From the NCBI GenBank assembly GCA_036785705.1, contig JAWUZG010000015.1, positions 3,611,001-3,675,000 on the forward strand: DNA of 64,000 nt, read 5' to 3'. Position numbers and translations under genes: made by a program. Positions 51,311 to 62,819 of this stretch are shown here, one piece after another. Numbering within the stretch: position 1 is the stretch's first letter; every line of letters begins with the position of its first letter. This DNA comes from Acanthornis magna. Its lineage: Eukaryota; Chordata; Aves; Passeriformes; Acanthizidae. The notes under the pieces are model-generated. The model was not told the DNA's origin. It did no database searches and worked only from the letters and a program-made list of their open reading frames with translations.

Positions 51311-52904
51311 TGTTGCCACAGTCCTCTTGTGTCTGCCTCTGCCTTTTGGCAAATACCAGCCCAGGAATGAGGTTGGGGGCGGCTGCTGGAGCTCACCCCA
51401 GCTCAGTGGGACACTGGGCTGAGCCTCCTGGGCTCAGATCATCAGAACTGCCCTGCCAAGTTCCATTCCCTGGGGCTTTCATGGGCCCAGCCTTCCGTGT
51501 GCAGCTGAAGTTTGGCACACCAGATATTAGAGGAAGCCATTGCAATGTTGAGTTGACCATGGAGGGAATTACAACTCACGAGAGAAGCTGGCAAAGCCCC
51601 ATTTGCTTCTCTGCAAAAGTTGCTGCCCCATCCTTTTCACTGCCCTGCAGCTTGATTTTCCCTGCTTTCATTATCTCTGCATTTTTTGTTTGGGCTCTCC
51701 CAATTTGCTGTTTGTCTTCTTGGCCTTTAATTCCCTGGAAGACTAGGCAGGGTGCAATGACTGTTTCATTGGTGATTTCTCCCTGGTCATTTCTTTGTCA
51801 GCACAGATGTATTTTGTCACATGGGCTCCAAGGAAGCACAGCAGGGACCAGCCACGCTGAACTCCTGTTGTGGTACGTTTCCTAGAAGCCTCGGTCCCAG
51901 CTCCAAATGCATCTTTATTAAATGTGGACAAGCACTTCTGTCAGCTTGCGTCGTGTTCTTGTGACATAGAAGGACAGAGTGACTGAAGAATGAGCTAAGA
52001 TTCTTCCAATCTGTAACTGGAGATCTAAAATTATGTGGGAAAATATGGTAATTTGAACTTCTGGGAGATGCACCAATCTTTGTCTGCAGTCCAGGGATTC
52101 TGTGAGTAACAGGCTCAGTGGCAGGAATTTTTGGCATTCCCAGTGCTAGCGTCAGTAGATGATAATTTTTGGTTGTAATCCCCAAAACACTTCATGTAAT
52201 AACAAACATGTCCTTTCTAAGGCTGCCCTAGAAAAGAGGACCAAACTGTGACTCTTGATCTTTGCAATTTGGAAGGATTAAGATCTATAATTCTTAAGAT
52301 CTGACAAGTTTTTTAAATTAGAAACCATTATAAACTCTCATGAGACAAATTTGTCAAGTCTTTAGGGGTACTGACACTTGAGGCAGTGTTTTGTCTTGGT
52401 CATGGAGGGGTGTAGGGCTGCTTTTGCATCTAATAATATCCTTTTACTTTGATTTTTAGTGATTATCCCTGAATTTTTAGACATTTTTAATTGGAGAACT
52501 TAGTGCTTGGGATTGAACGCCCTGAAGATTAGAGTTTGCTGTAGTTTGTCTCTCTGCAGTGAGTGCTGAACAGATGTTGAGTTTGTTTTCAGTGTGCCTG
52601 AGAGCTCAAGTTGCTCTGCACTTGCAGGGATGATAACTGCCAAGATGTCTTAATTTGGGATTGATAACTATTAGAAAAAAACTAAAAGATCTTTAGTGTT
52701 AAATAAACTCCTAAGAATTGTCAGATCGCTAATTCTTTTTTTTCCTTTCTTTTTTTCACCAGTTGTCTGTCCACCACCCTGCTCAGTCTGTGAATTCATG
52801 TATGTAACCCACTGTACACAATTAATTTTTAATGTGGGCGCATCTGGAGCCACACAAATTCATGACAGCTGCAGTTTTGATAGCTAAACCAAAATACAAC
52901 TGAG

Positions 52905-52947
52905 TAATGAGAATTATTGTACACTGGCCATGTTTGAGAATCACTGC
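52905..52947 (-). mobile_element. Possible hAT (MER5/Charlie-like) terminal fragment
   Basis: GTTTGAGAATCACTG at 52932-52946 is, apart from one base, the reverse complement of CAGTGGTTCTCAAAC, the terminal inverted repeat of MER5-type hAT-Charlie elements. The opposite terminus is not visible nearby, so this would be one end of a non-autonomous, ancient DNA transposon copy. With 14 of 15 bases matching, chance is unlikely but not negligible over a 64-kb search. Confidence 0.38.
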
Positions 52948-55900
52948 TTTAGATGTGCGTGTTTTACAAATAATTAATAAGATAGAGCATGCACATACTC
53001 CTATTTGTGCCAAGTGCTCTTTCCTAGCTGAGTCTGAAGTGAGGGGGCAGGAATGTGCCAGGCAGTAAAATATCTGTGTACGCCACTGTTTCCAGAAAAA
53101 GTGTCAAATGTGGGCCTTGGGTCTCTCTTTCCCTGGCTGGGGTTAGACAAGAAGGAAATGTAAAAAGTCCTGATCTTCACAAAGTCCTGCTGCACCAGTC
53201 CTCACTCACTGAGCCGATGGGGAGCTGCAGTGTCAGGTTTTACTTAAACCTAAATTGCTTCCACTTTCTGCTCCTGTTTGTAGGACGAGCTTGTGTTGGA
53301 CCCTGCGGCAACCAGAGCTTGAAAACAGCAACTTTCATTGCAGTGATGTGTGTGATACAAATAAAAGGAATCTCTAAAGTACTTTACAGGAGCACCCAGG
53401 TAATCTGCAGTACAACTAAACCATCAGGTGTTTGTTGTTTAAGCTGACAGCCCTTCCAGCAGAAAAAAACAGGATTATATTGGGCAGAACTAATTTCTCA
53501 CACCCTTATTAGAAGCAAACTGAAGCCCTTTAGTTTATAGTCTGAGAAAACAGGTCACATTTAAGATTGTGGGATGGACTAAGAAGAAAATACCATGGCA
53601 GAGCCCATGATGATATGTGCTGAGTCTTCTGTTAAAGATAAAATATGAGGATGAGATCCATCTTCATTCTGAAAAATGCAGATTGTGACTCTCTAGGAAA
53701 ATTTTTTCAAAGCTTGTCAGTTTAATACAGTGGCAGTGATACCTTAATTCCTGGCCATTTTAGTGGTAAGACAAGACGTATTATTAGTGTGGTAAATATA
53801 GGTAAACAGATGAAATAAACAGAATAAGTGAGTTTTTGTTGGTTTTCGCTTTTTACACAGAGATGACGTCTTGCAGCAGTGATAAAGTTGTGTTCAGATG
53901 ACAATATTAGCATTAGTTTCTGAGCCAGCTTGTGAGTAGTGAGGTAGGTTCCCTGGCACAGAACAGAGGCAAGGATCAGTTCCTGGGAGGGAAGAATGGT
54001 ACCAGTACAGATGATAAGGAATCTAAATTAAACCATAAGAGAAGAGAGAAGAAGACGCTATAATATTTAAAAATGGCAAACTAAATAATATATAATTTAC
54101 AGAAAATGACAGGGTAATGCTGGGACTATTTTTAAATCAACAGCAAATTAGAATTCAAACCTCTGATAGGTTTAACAGATGGTCTGGATCCTAGAATCCA
54201 AAACCCACGCACTTCATTTCCCAGTATGTTAAGAACAAAATAATGCTGTGCAGCCTTTGCGGCATGTTTCTTGCTATTAAACTGTGTTGAAGATAACTTT
54301 TGACCAAGAAGGACTGCATTTGGAGTGGAAAAATAGAATAAGTTGGTTCAGTAAGAAAAAACAACCCCACACTCTGTGCCGGGGGTAACTGTGGACATGT
54401 TACAGGTTCTAAGCAAGGGAGACAACAGGATTTGAGAAGTTGAAGGAATATGATTTCTTGGTGGCCTCAAGAAGCAGAGTTTTATAGTCAAAAGTAGTGA
54501 ATGTGTCTCCTTTCCTCAACTTCTACAGATTTTAGGAAATGTTCTCTCATGTCAACCATAAAGGGAAGTGTTTTGATGTGACTGGGTGATAGCAACAGCC
54601 AGCTCTGAGGGTGACCCTCAGGGGCTGAAGAGTTTTTAAACCTTTCAGTAAATAACATCTCCTAATGAGAATCTGTGATTGCTTAAGGAAGGTTCAGAAA
54701 CGGAACTGGTATCTAGCAAATTTTGGTCAAGGTGATGACTTGACACAGTCTGAGGAGCAGCAGCACAGCACACGCATTCCTCAGGTCCTCCACTATGTGA
54801 GACTTTTTTTAACCAAAAAGGAACATTTTACTCTTAGGTATCTAATCCTTATCTAATCTTGGCTCAGAATGCTCCTCATGCCCATTTCAGTGCCTCCCCC
54901 GCGGGCACTCCTGCAGTCCTTCACCTCTTGCCCCCTGAATCTCCAAATGAGAAATGATGAGTTGCCTCAGCAAATGGGATCCATAAGCCTTCTAATGCAA
55001 CATCCTGCCTCCATCAGTAGCCAGCCAGGACACTTCAGAAGAAACCTTACATGATACCCTATAACTGCGGAACTGCATTTTGCACGAGTGAGGTATTTTT
55101 ATCTCAGGCAGTTAATAATTGGCATTTGTCCAACCATATTTTTAAGTTTTTATTATAACTTATTGTTTTGATTATCAATGCCAATGACTAATCCTTTTCA
55201 GGTCTTTATAAATACTTAAGTCAGTGATAATTTATATGAAGCAATCAACTCCATGACTTGGTTGTGGGCTGCATAGGAAACAGAATTTCTTTTTTTTGCA
55301 ATTGGTTTTGAATTTGTTTTCATTCATCTTTACCTGATGTTTCTTTGTTTCTGTTTTATAAGGGTAAAAAAGAACACATGTGCTGTGCTCTCTGCTGCTC
55401 ACTCTTCCTGATCTTCTCACTAAATCAAGTCCTTTCACCAATATCATATGGAAGTCTTTCTCTGGATCTCAAAAAATCTCTCCTTCTCCATTCTTGGGCT
55501 GCTTATTTCCGCTACATCTGGTTTTGAAATGGAGTGAGGAGTGAACATAGCCATCCAAGGAAGGGTGTGCCATCAATTTACTGAATGTTATTAGTATCAC
55601 TATTTTCAGATTGTTCCAAAAATTGACTTATTTTCAAAATACTACTGAAGTGGGTGTGTGCGGAGCAGAATGTGTATTTCAAATAGCATGAGATTAATTA
55701 GATATATTTTTCAGTGTTACATTAATAACCCCTGTTTTGATTGGCAACTTTGCTTGATATCACCAGACAAATCATCTACTTTCCCCCCAGGGGTGTGCTG
55801 GATGCAAAGAGACATTATGGCAGGAATTAGTCAGAAATAATTGCAGAGACACAATAATTCCACGTCTGCCTATTAAGATGCAAAAAATCACGGACTGGAT

Positions 55901-56942
55901 CCTTGGCTGGTGTGTCACAACTGGCACGATGCCACGTTACACCACCGAGGGAACGGGCCCATTACCTCAATAATCCTCGTTCTGGAGGTGACCAGTCACA
56001 CAAACGCCGGTGGCTTTGCTTAGTGACAGAAACCTGGCTGCTCCTCCAGCTGCAGGGAATGTGGGATTCGTGAAACTTTAGCAGGGCTGTGGCAAGAGTT
56101 GCCCTGAGATTGCTGATTCCATTCCTGCTTTTTGTTTTGTTTGAGTTGGCTGGCTGGGATTGTTTTCCCTCTCTGCCAGGTGCAGAGTTGAATGGCAGGC
56201 CACACTCAAAAGCTCTTCTTTCACAAATCCACCCACGCTACAGATTTCTGTGTTCGTCACGTTCTGTGACATGTAGCTCTTGGAAATATGCAACTTGGAA
56301 ACAATATCCTTGAATCTGAGTGTGCTTGGACTAGTAAAGGAGAGATTTGAAAGTGTCCAGAAAGGGCAGGGAGAGAAAACTATCGGAAAATAACTGGGAA
56401 CCTTAGATTCCCTTAGAGTAGGATTGAGCTGGAACACATGAGCTCTATGAATTTGAAGCTTCAGACCCAAATATGAGACACCACACTCATGCTGAAATTA
56501 AAGATGAGCCGTGGTGCCAAATAAAGATATCTTGTGGGATTTCAATCAGATTTTGAATTCCCCACAACTATGTGTCGTGCTCCTGGCATCCAGTTGCGTG
56601 TGCCTGTTCCTCTCCAGCTGCCCTACCCTCCAACCTTTCAGATTTTTTATGTATCTGCTTCCAGTGATGCCTTTTTTTCGGCAGTCAGCAGCAAAACTGA
56701 GTTCACTGCACCCAGTGCAGGGTGAAGCTCCTATCTGAGTTCATCACAAAGGGACAAAGTGAGCTGAAACATGAACTGTCGGTTTTCTACTGAGAAATAC
56801 TTTGGGGATAGAGGAAACAAAAGAAGAGCTGAATGCGTTCTATTTGGAAAAATAAATAGATATCTGACTTAACAATTGGGATGGTTCTCTGTTCCCCTAC
56901 AGGGCCTGATCTTCTCCTTAGTTCTTACTTTACACCAGGCTG

Positions 56943-56975
56943 AGTTCCTTGACTTTGCAGTAAGTTCCTTGACTT
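56943..56975. repeat. 13-bp direct repeat
   Basis: AGTTCCTTGACTT occurs at 56943-56955 and again at 56963-56975, a 20-base spacing, probably a small local duplication. Read directly. Confidence 0.9.
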
Positions 56976-59900
56976 GCCTGCAGTTTGCGTTGGAAGAAAG
57001 GTAGAAGAGAAAAGGAGTGATAGTTTTCAAGCTAACAAGGAGAAAATTAAAGGCAAAATTCGGAAAATTATGGGGGTAAAAGGAAAACTGATAGTTTGGG
57101 GGATTTCATAATGTTTGGAACAAGATTCAGGACTGCAATGATCATAAATTCCTACCACTTTGTTACTACTACCATTACCACTCAAGGAGAGGAAAGTCAG
57201 CAGACATGCACCAGAAACTGGATTGAATCCAGTGTGTCCTTATCAAAAGAATAAAATGAAATGCAGAAACCACAGTTTAAATGAGGCTTGATCCTCCATA
57301 GGTTGATATTTTGGCACAGATACTGATGCTGCCTTTTCTTTAGTTTTATCCTCATGGTGACTGTCTCCAAAACAGAAGGGACATGGAATAGGGAGAATAT
57401 ACTTTATTCAGCCACATTTATTTCTAGCATTAGCTGTATATCTTAAACTGTTTGAGATCATCCTGTTTCAGCCTTTCTTCTTATAATTTACTAGAAAATA
57501 GTCTAGTGGGAGTCTTTTAATATTACCCTTTTGCCCGTAGCTCTGATTTAGATTATGCATTGCATTGTGGGTGAAATTTGGGTTAAAGATAATTGTAAAT
57601 ATGGTATTGATATTAAATGATGTTTTCCCAACATTGCAATAATGCTTGTTTTGTTTGCTGGAGAGTTTATTACTTTTTGATCAATAGCATGTGAGATTTG
57701 TGAGGGAAATTAGCATAGTGAATAACAATTAGGAGAAAAATCAATGGCATTCAGACAAATAAGTGACTTGAAAAAGTCCCATAGGCACACATACACTCAC
57801 ACAGATTCTTTAAAGTGTAATACATCTCATTTCGAATTCCAGGAGAGGGGAGAGCTATTTGGACCAGAACTGAAACTGATGGCAGTAAATTGAGCTACTG
57901 TGGGGCTATTTGTTGATACTTAGTGTTTCTAATAGCTTGAATGTATGACTGCTTCATTCACTGGCTGCACGAACTTCCACTGACTTCTACCAAGGTTTTT
58001 TTCCTGCAGTTCATACCAGTCTACTTTCCTCAGGTTACCCACACCATGTATTTTTTGTGTCACTTAATATACTTACCTTTCCCCTCCACACAGTAAGCTC
58101 CAGCTGCCTTACAAGACCCAGGAGGGCTTCAAATGAGATAAACCACTGAAAAAGGTCAAAATAAACAGATAGAAGTTCTTAAAAATAGATTTAAGCTATG
58201 CAACTCTTTGCCTCAGCATGCCACATATCCTGTAAAGTTCACGGGGGCTCAGAAACTACTAGATTGTGTCACAGAAGAAAAATCTAGATAGGGTTGTGAA
58301 ACACAGTAAATTCCTGGCTCAGGAAGTGCATACTCTGAGCACAGTCAGGAACTTACAGAGTGCTTTGGTGTTCTTTTATCTTGGAACTTTGAATATTGCA
58401 GAACAATTTGGACTTCTTGACTTGGAGAGCCAATGCTGCTCATTTAGAGTGAAATGGAGAATTTGGTTCCCAGTCCTCTGTGCTGTGGTGATGTGCAGCA
58501 TGAAATCCTGCAGAGAGCAACTGAGAAATAAAGCTGAAGGCAGGAGGAGGGACCTCCAGGAGGGTTTGGATCACAAAAAATCGAGGAGTGGGTGCAGAAG
58601 AAGCAGGGGCAAGCCTGTGAATAGTGAGTTGGTGTTCTCAGTCTTTGTGCTTGGACCAACCAAGGCTCTGGGAGCGGTGCACTGTGCCAGCTGTGTTTGT
58701 TCCTAGAAGAGTCAGCCACAAGAAAATAGGTGAAACTCCCCAATTTGGTTATCCTAAATCCCCAGTGGCCTCGTTGAAACAAATTTCAGTCTCTTCTGCA
58801 TTGAAACAAATTCATAATCGTGGCAACTTTAGCACATCTTGCTAAGTCCCCTAGTCCCCTTTTATCACCCAACATGTCTATGTTTTCTAAGAGATTCTGT
58901 GTCTCTGGCTGGGACTGGAAACTTCCACTTTTTCTGGGTTTGGATTGAGATTTGTTTGCATGCACACTCCATATATCTGAGCACGCTCCTCTCCTGCAGT
59001 CCTGTCCAGGAATCAATGTTTAGAATAATGGCTCTGCTTTCCTCTGAATTGAGCTGGTTAATAACTATTGCTGGGGAAATCAATCAGCTCTATGATATCT
59101 TATTACTTACGCTAATTTAATCACAAGGAATGGGTCATTGCTTCGGTTCAGAGGGCAAAATGAGTGTGTGTGGTTATGAGAGAGTGTGGAGAAAAAAGCA
59201 GAGGAAGGGAGACTTCGTGAACTGAAACACAAGGGGCAGAAACAACATGTACTCTCCCAGGGCTGTAGGATGGATGGTAGAGAGAAAACTCACACCCACT
59301 CTCCATAATTCCTGGTAATCTATAGGTTATAGATCCATTTTTAATGTTGTTTTCATATTTCAGAGAATCAGATAGGTGGAGATAAATGAGAACTTTTCTT
59401 TTTTTGATCCCTCCTCCATTTTCTCTTTGTCTTCCGAGGGTCAAAGAGGAGGAACATCAGGAGAGAGGTACAAAGAGAAAAGTTGTGTGACTTCCACCAG
59501 GAGCCTCTGAGCCCATTCCAATTTCTTTCCTGCTCAAGAAAAACGTAAAAGCAAAGGAGCTGTTTGTGTCTTGCGGGTGTAATAATTAAAAAGGAGGAAA
59601 CAGCATGTAAATAGGGTGTCTGAAGAAATACACTTAATTCACAAAATGCACAATTTCAGCCTGGCAAATTTTGTCAAAAGGTTTTCAAGCTCTTGTCTAA
59701 ATTTTTCTCCATTTCCTGTACTCATGACTGTGTTGTGCAGAGGCCTTCCTGAATCCTGTTGTCCCTAGTGGACAGTGTTACTTTTGTCCATCATGGCAGA
59801 AAGGAGATTAAAATCAGTTTCTTCACACTGAATTGCATCTCTACTGTAAAATTTTTTCTCAGAAGCCTTTCATTCAGGAAAAAGGAAAAAAATTAAAAAC

Positions 59901-61040
59901 AAAGCTTTTAATTGTTTACTAGTATAACCAAGTGTGGAGCTCCAGAAGCTCAAAAAAACCCCCCAAATATATCAAGTGTAAGTGTGTAGGAAGTCTTTGC
60001 ATCTCCATGATTTTCACAGAGGTGCTTTTTTCAGGCAGACTGAGTTCTCACAACTGTACTTTTTACTCCAATCTTGTTGGATTTGTATGGCTTCCCATGC
60101 AGGGTGAGTGGGTAGATAAGACTGTTTACAAACTCTCTGAAAGAAAACACCTGTTCTGGAGCTAAACCTTTCCAGTCTTCCAGCAGATTGCAAAAAAACA
60201 GTTTGTGTTGGAGGGAAGGCAGTGAACAGCATTTAGCAAAGCCTCAAATAGAATATTGGTTTGTGTAGACAAAAACAGATGTGTTTTTAAGAGTATTGCC
60301 TGATTGTGCTTAATCCTTAACAAATTATGTTTTCTGAAACAGTGGAATTGCTTTTAGAATTGGTCTTTTTCTAGGAGGGGAAGAAAAGAGTCAAAAACTG
60401 CCCCTTCATATGATAAACACGTTTGACCATTGCTGACCCTCTCCATGCAAGCAACACCACTTTCCTGACAAAGGGGTGCTGGACACTTTTAGAAAAATAG
60501 CAAGCACCAGTGCTAGTTGACGCTCCTTAATTCACATTATTAACTAGGTAATGGACTAGAGCCATCATGGTTTAATTGAAATAAATAAAACCATTAAAAC
60601 TGTGAATTAAAGTAACTGCATTTTGATGTGTTTGGGTTGTTCATGTTGCTTCAAAATGTTATTTTTAATCCAAACACTGCTGGACACATCTTCTTGTGCC
60701 CCAGGGATAGTACAAAGTATGTTATTTGCCTCTATTTTTGTACCCCATTTACTTCACATTCACATTGCCTCCAGTTCATTTTTTTCCTAGCAAGATCTGA
60801 TAACTTCAGAAGAAAAAACAATAAAAAGAATGAGGGAAATGTCAAATGGCTTTTAAAAAAGCACCAAAATTTAAGTTTCTATTGTTGAGTATCTCTAAAA
60901 ATCTTTTCATGAATGTCAGAGGATTCTCAGAAATTCTCACCTTTAGCCAAGGAATACGAAGGACTTTGATGGGGGTTTTGCCACAGGCTTGGAAACAGTT
61001 TCTCTGATGCAGAGCTATTTTGAAATATGTGACCTGATTT

Positions 61041-61106
61041 GGGTTTTGTTTGTTTGTTTGTTTTTCTTTTGTTTGTTTTTGTTGTTTGTTTGTTGGGGTT
61101 TTTTTA
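61041..61106. repeat. (GTTT)n-rich tract
   Basis: Imperfect GTTT array of about 65 bases with TTTTC and GTT interruptions, ending in GGGGTTTTTTT. It belongs to the same motif family as the CAAA arrays at 5.86 kb and the GTTT tract at 24.05 kb. Confidence 0.92.
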
Positions 61107-62178
61107 ATCAACTGCAACATTTGATACAATAATATTAAATTAATTTTATTGAGAATTTACTTGATCACACAAGACTGGTTCTGTTCCTCCAACACCCTGG
61201 TGGTCCTTCCGTGCTCTGCTCTCTTGTTCACTGCTGCATCCTCTTGCCCCCTGCTCCTTGGGATCCCCATGTTAGCTCCAGGTTTGTTCTGGTGCTTGCG
61301 TTGTGTTGGACAGCTGAAAAATACATTATCTTTGATCTTCCGGGGGGTGGATTTCTGCAGCTGTTGCGGAGATGCTTTTTCATCAGCCAGAGGGAGGTTC
61401 TAAGTGGGAGGAGAGTGCTTTCAAGACTTGCTCTGAAGCTCAGTTCTGAACTGGGTGTGACTTGGAGCTGTCTCTGGGGTTTCATTTTCTCTCTTGAGGA
61501 GGTAATGTGGCTTCACTTCCACCCCTCCTCATTCAGTTAGTGATCAGCTGGGCAGGTACAATAAGAACCTCTCGTATTTTGCACTCTTCTTCACACAAAT
61601 GTCACTCTACTTAGGGCAAGGTGTTCAAGCAGTCACAGGCTGGACTTGTCTTTATTAACTACAACAGAAAGCAAGAGAAACTTTATTTATTCTTTATTTA
61701 TTCCTCTACATAGTTATGTCCACAAAGGTAAATGGCTGTTTAGACCATGGCTATTGTGTGTGTTGGCCTTCTGCTTCTGTGCAAGGAGCAGTTTCGGGCC
61801 ACAGGTGAAGATTTCTGCAGCTCCAAGGATGCTTCACCTGTCAGGTGAGAGAGTTAAGCTTCACACCATGCCAGTTGATTAAACAGGGGTTTAATTTCTC
61901 TTTTTCACTTCTGTAAAGACAAAGGTCCTGGAATAAATACATTACTTCTGTGGGAAGCAAGAACATTACACCCAAAGGAAAGTGTTTACTCTGTAACTCA
62001 CTACACTCCTGAAATACTCCAATGCTTATATTAAATTTATTAATGAGGGCTGTGAGATCTGAATCACAGTGCTGGCGCTGCCATTTTGCTCTGCTGCTTT
62101 ACAGTTTTGGGAAAGATTAATAATAGACATGATTAATTGTAGGGCAGGGGACCATGGAAGTTTAGGGACAAAGAAACA

Positions 62179-62200
62179 GGTTTCTTTAAAAAAAAAAATA
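62179..62200. repeat. A-rich tract
   Basis: Run of about eleven A followed by A/T-rich sequence in non-coding DNA. Confidence 0.75.
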
Positions 62201-62272
62201 TAGTTTAAATTCTAATTAATCGTATATCACCTGTTATATAACAGACCACTAGTATCAGCAGTGTCAGAAATC

Positions 62273-62328
62273 AGGGCCTGATCCTATTTCCCACTGAAAT
62301 CGATGGGAGTTTTGTCATTGATGGAGCA
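62273..62328. mobile_element. Ancient reptile/bird interspersed repeat fragment
   Basis: GGGCCTGATCCTATTTCCCA, then CTGAAATCGATGGGAGTTTTG and TCATTGATGGAGCAG, closely follows a motif common in turtle, crocodilian and bird DNA (GGGCCTGATCCTG...CATTGAAGTCAATGGGAGTTTTGCCATTGA). I recall this as an old, internally palindromic, probably DNA-transposon-derived repeat, without being sure of its family name. The recognition is by resemblance, and divergence is moderate. Confidence 0.42.
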
Positions 62329-62664
62329 GCTGAGCAAGTAGCTTGCAAGAATTCATTTATTCAAGAAATCTGGCTGCTGCTTCTGCTTATCTCTATTGAT
62401 TGTACTCATGTCCAATCAGGTTTGCAGCATTAGCTGCATTACCTTACAATAACAGGGTAATTCACTTGGGGCATGTTCCTACCAAGTCCTAGAATCCTGA
62501 AAAAAAAGAAACAAAAGGTATATCCCATGCAAAGCTGCCTTCCCTTTCTTCAGGGGCAGCTCCTTCTCTTGTTAGACTTACATGTGAAGGAACTGTATTA
62601 TTCCCTTCTAGGAATTTCTCTACTAAAACCAGAAAGATGAAGTGACTAGAGGAAGTTTAGTTAG

Positions 62665-62775
62665 TACAATGGAAAGATGATATAGCAACAAATATAAACT
62701 TTGGGCTCGGGAAACCTAGTTTCAGGTTTCAGTTCTGCCATAAATTGCAAGATTCTGTGCAAAGAGTTTTCTATT
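62665..62775 (+). mobile_element. MIR-like SINE fragment
   Basis: AACTTTGGGCTCGGGAAACC, TAGTTTCAGGTTTCAGTTCTGCCA, TAAATTGCAAGATTCTGTGCAAAG follow MIR order: ...CTTTGGAGTCAG..ACCTGGGTTCAAATCCTGGCTCTGCCACTTAC..GTGACCTTGGGCAAG. The B-box part has lost its exact core, as expected of an inactive copy. It lies within 400 bases of another ancient repeat piece, and ACCTTGATCCTGCAAAGAG at 62801-62819 may belong to a third. Confidence 0.45.
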
Positions 62776-62819
62776 TATGTGTATAAACTACTTGATGGAG
62801 ACCTTGATCCTGCAAAGAG

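Larger units (their letters stand above)
51311..62260. other. Non-coding stretch with few old repeats
   Basis: About 11 kb without a gene I can support. The 191-codon frame at 51310-51885 (+) has no domain and no coding context. The stretch contains a hAT-like terminus near 52.93 kb, a weak exon-like segment at 53284-53399, a 13-base direct repeat near 56.95 kb, a GTTT tract near 61.05 kb, and a CpG-bearing motif-dense part at 55840-56010 that may be regulatory. Confidence 0.65.

Noticed and set aside
51310..51885. Longest non-repeat open frame on the + strand, 191 codons
   Set aside because: The translation has no recognisable domain, is rich in C, S, P and W as expected from random G+C-moderate DNA, and an unrelated frame is open on the other strand. 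There is no promoter or splice context.
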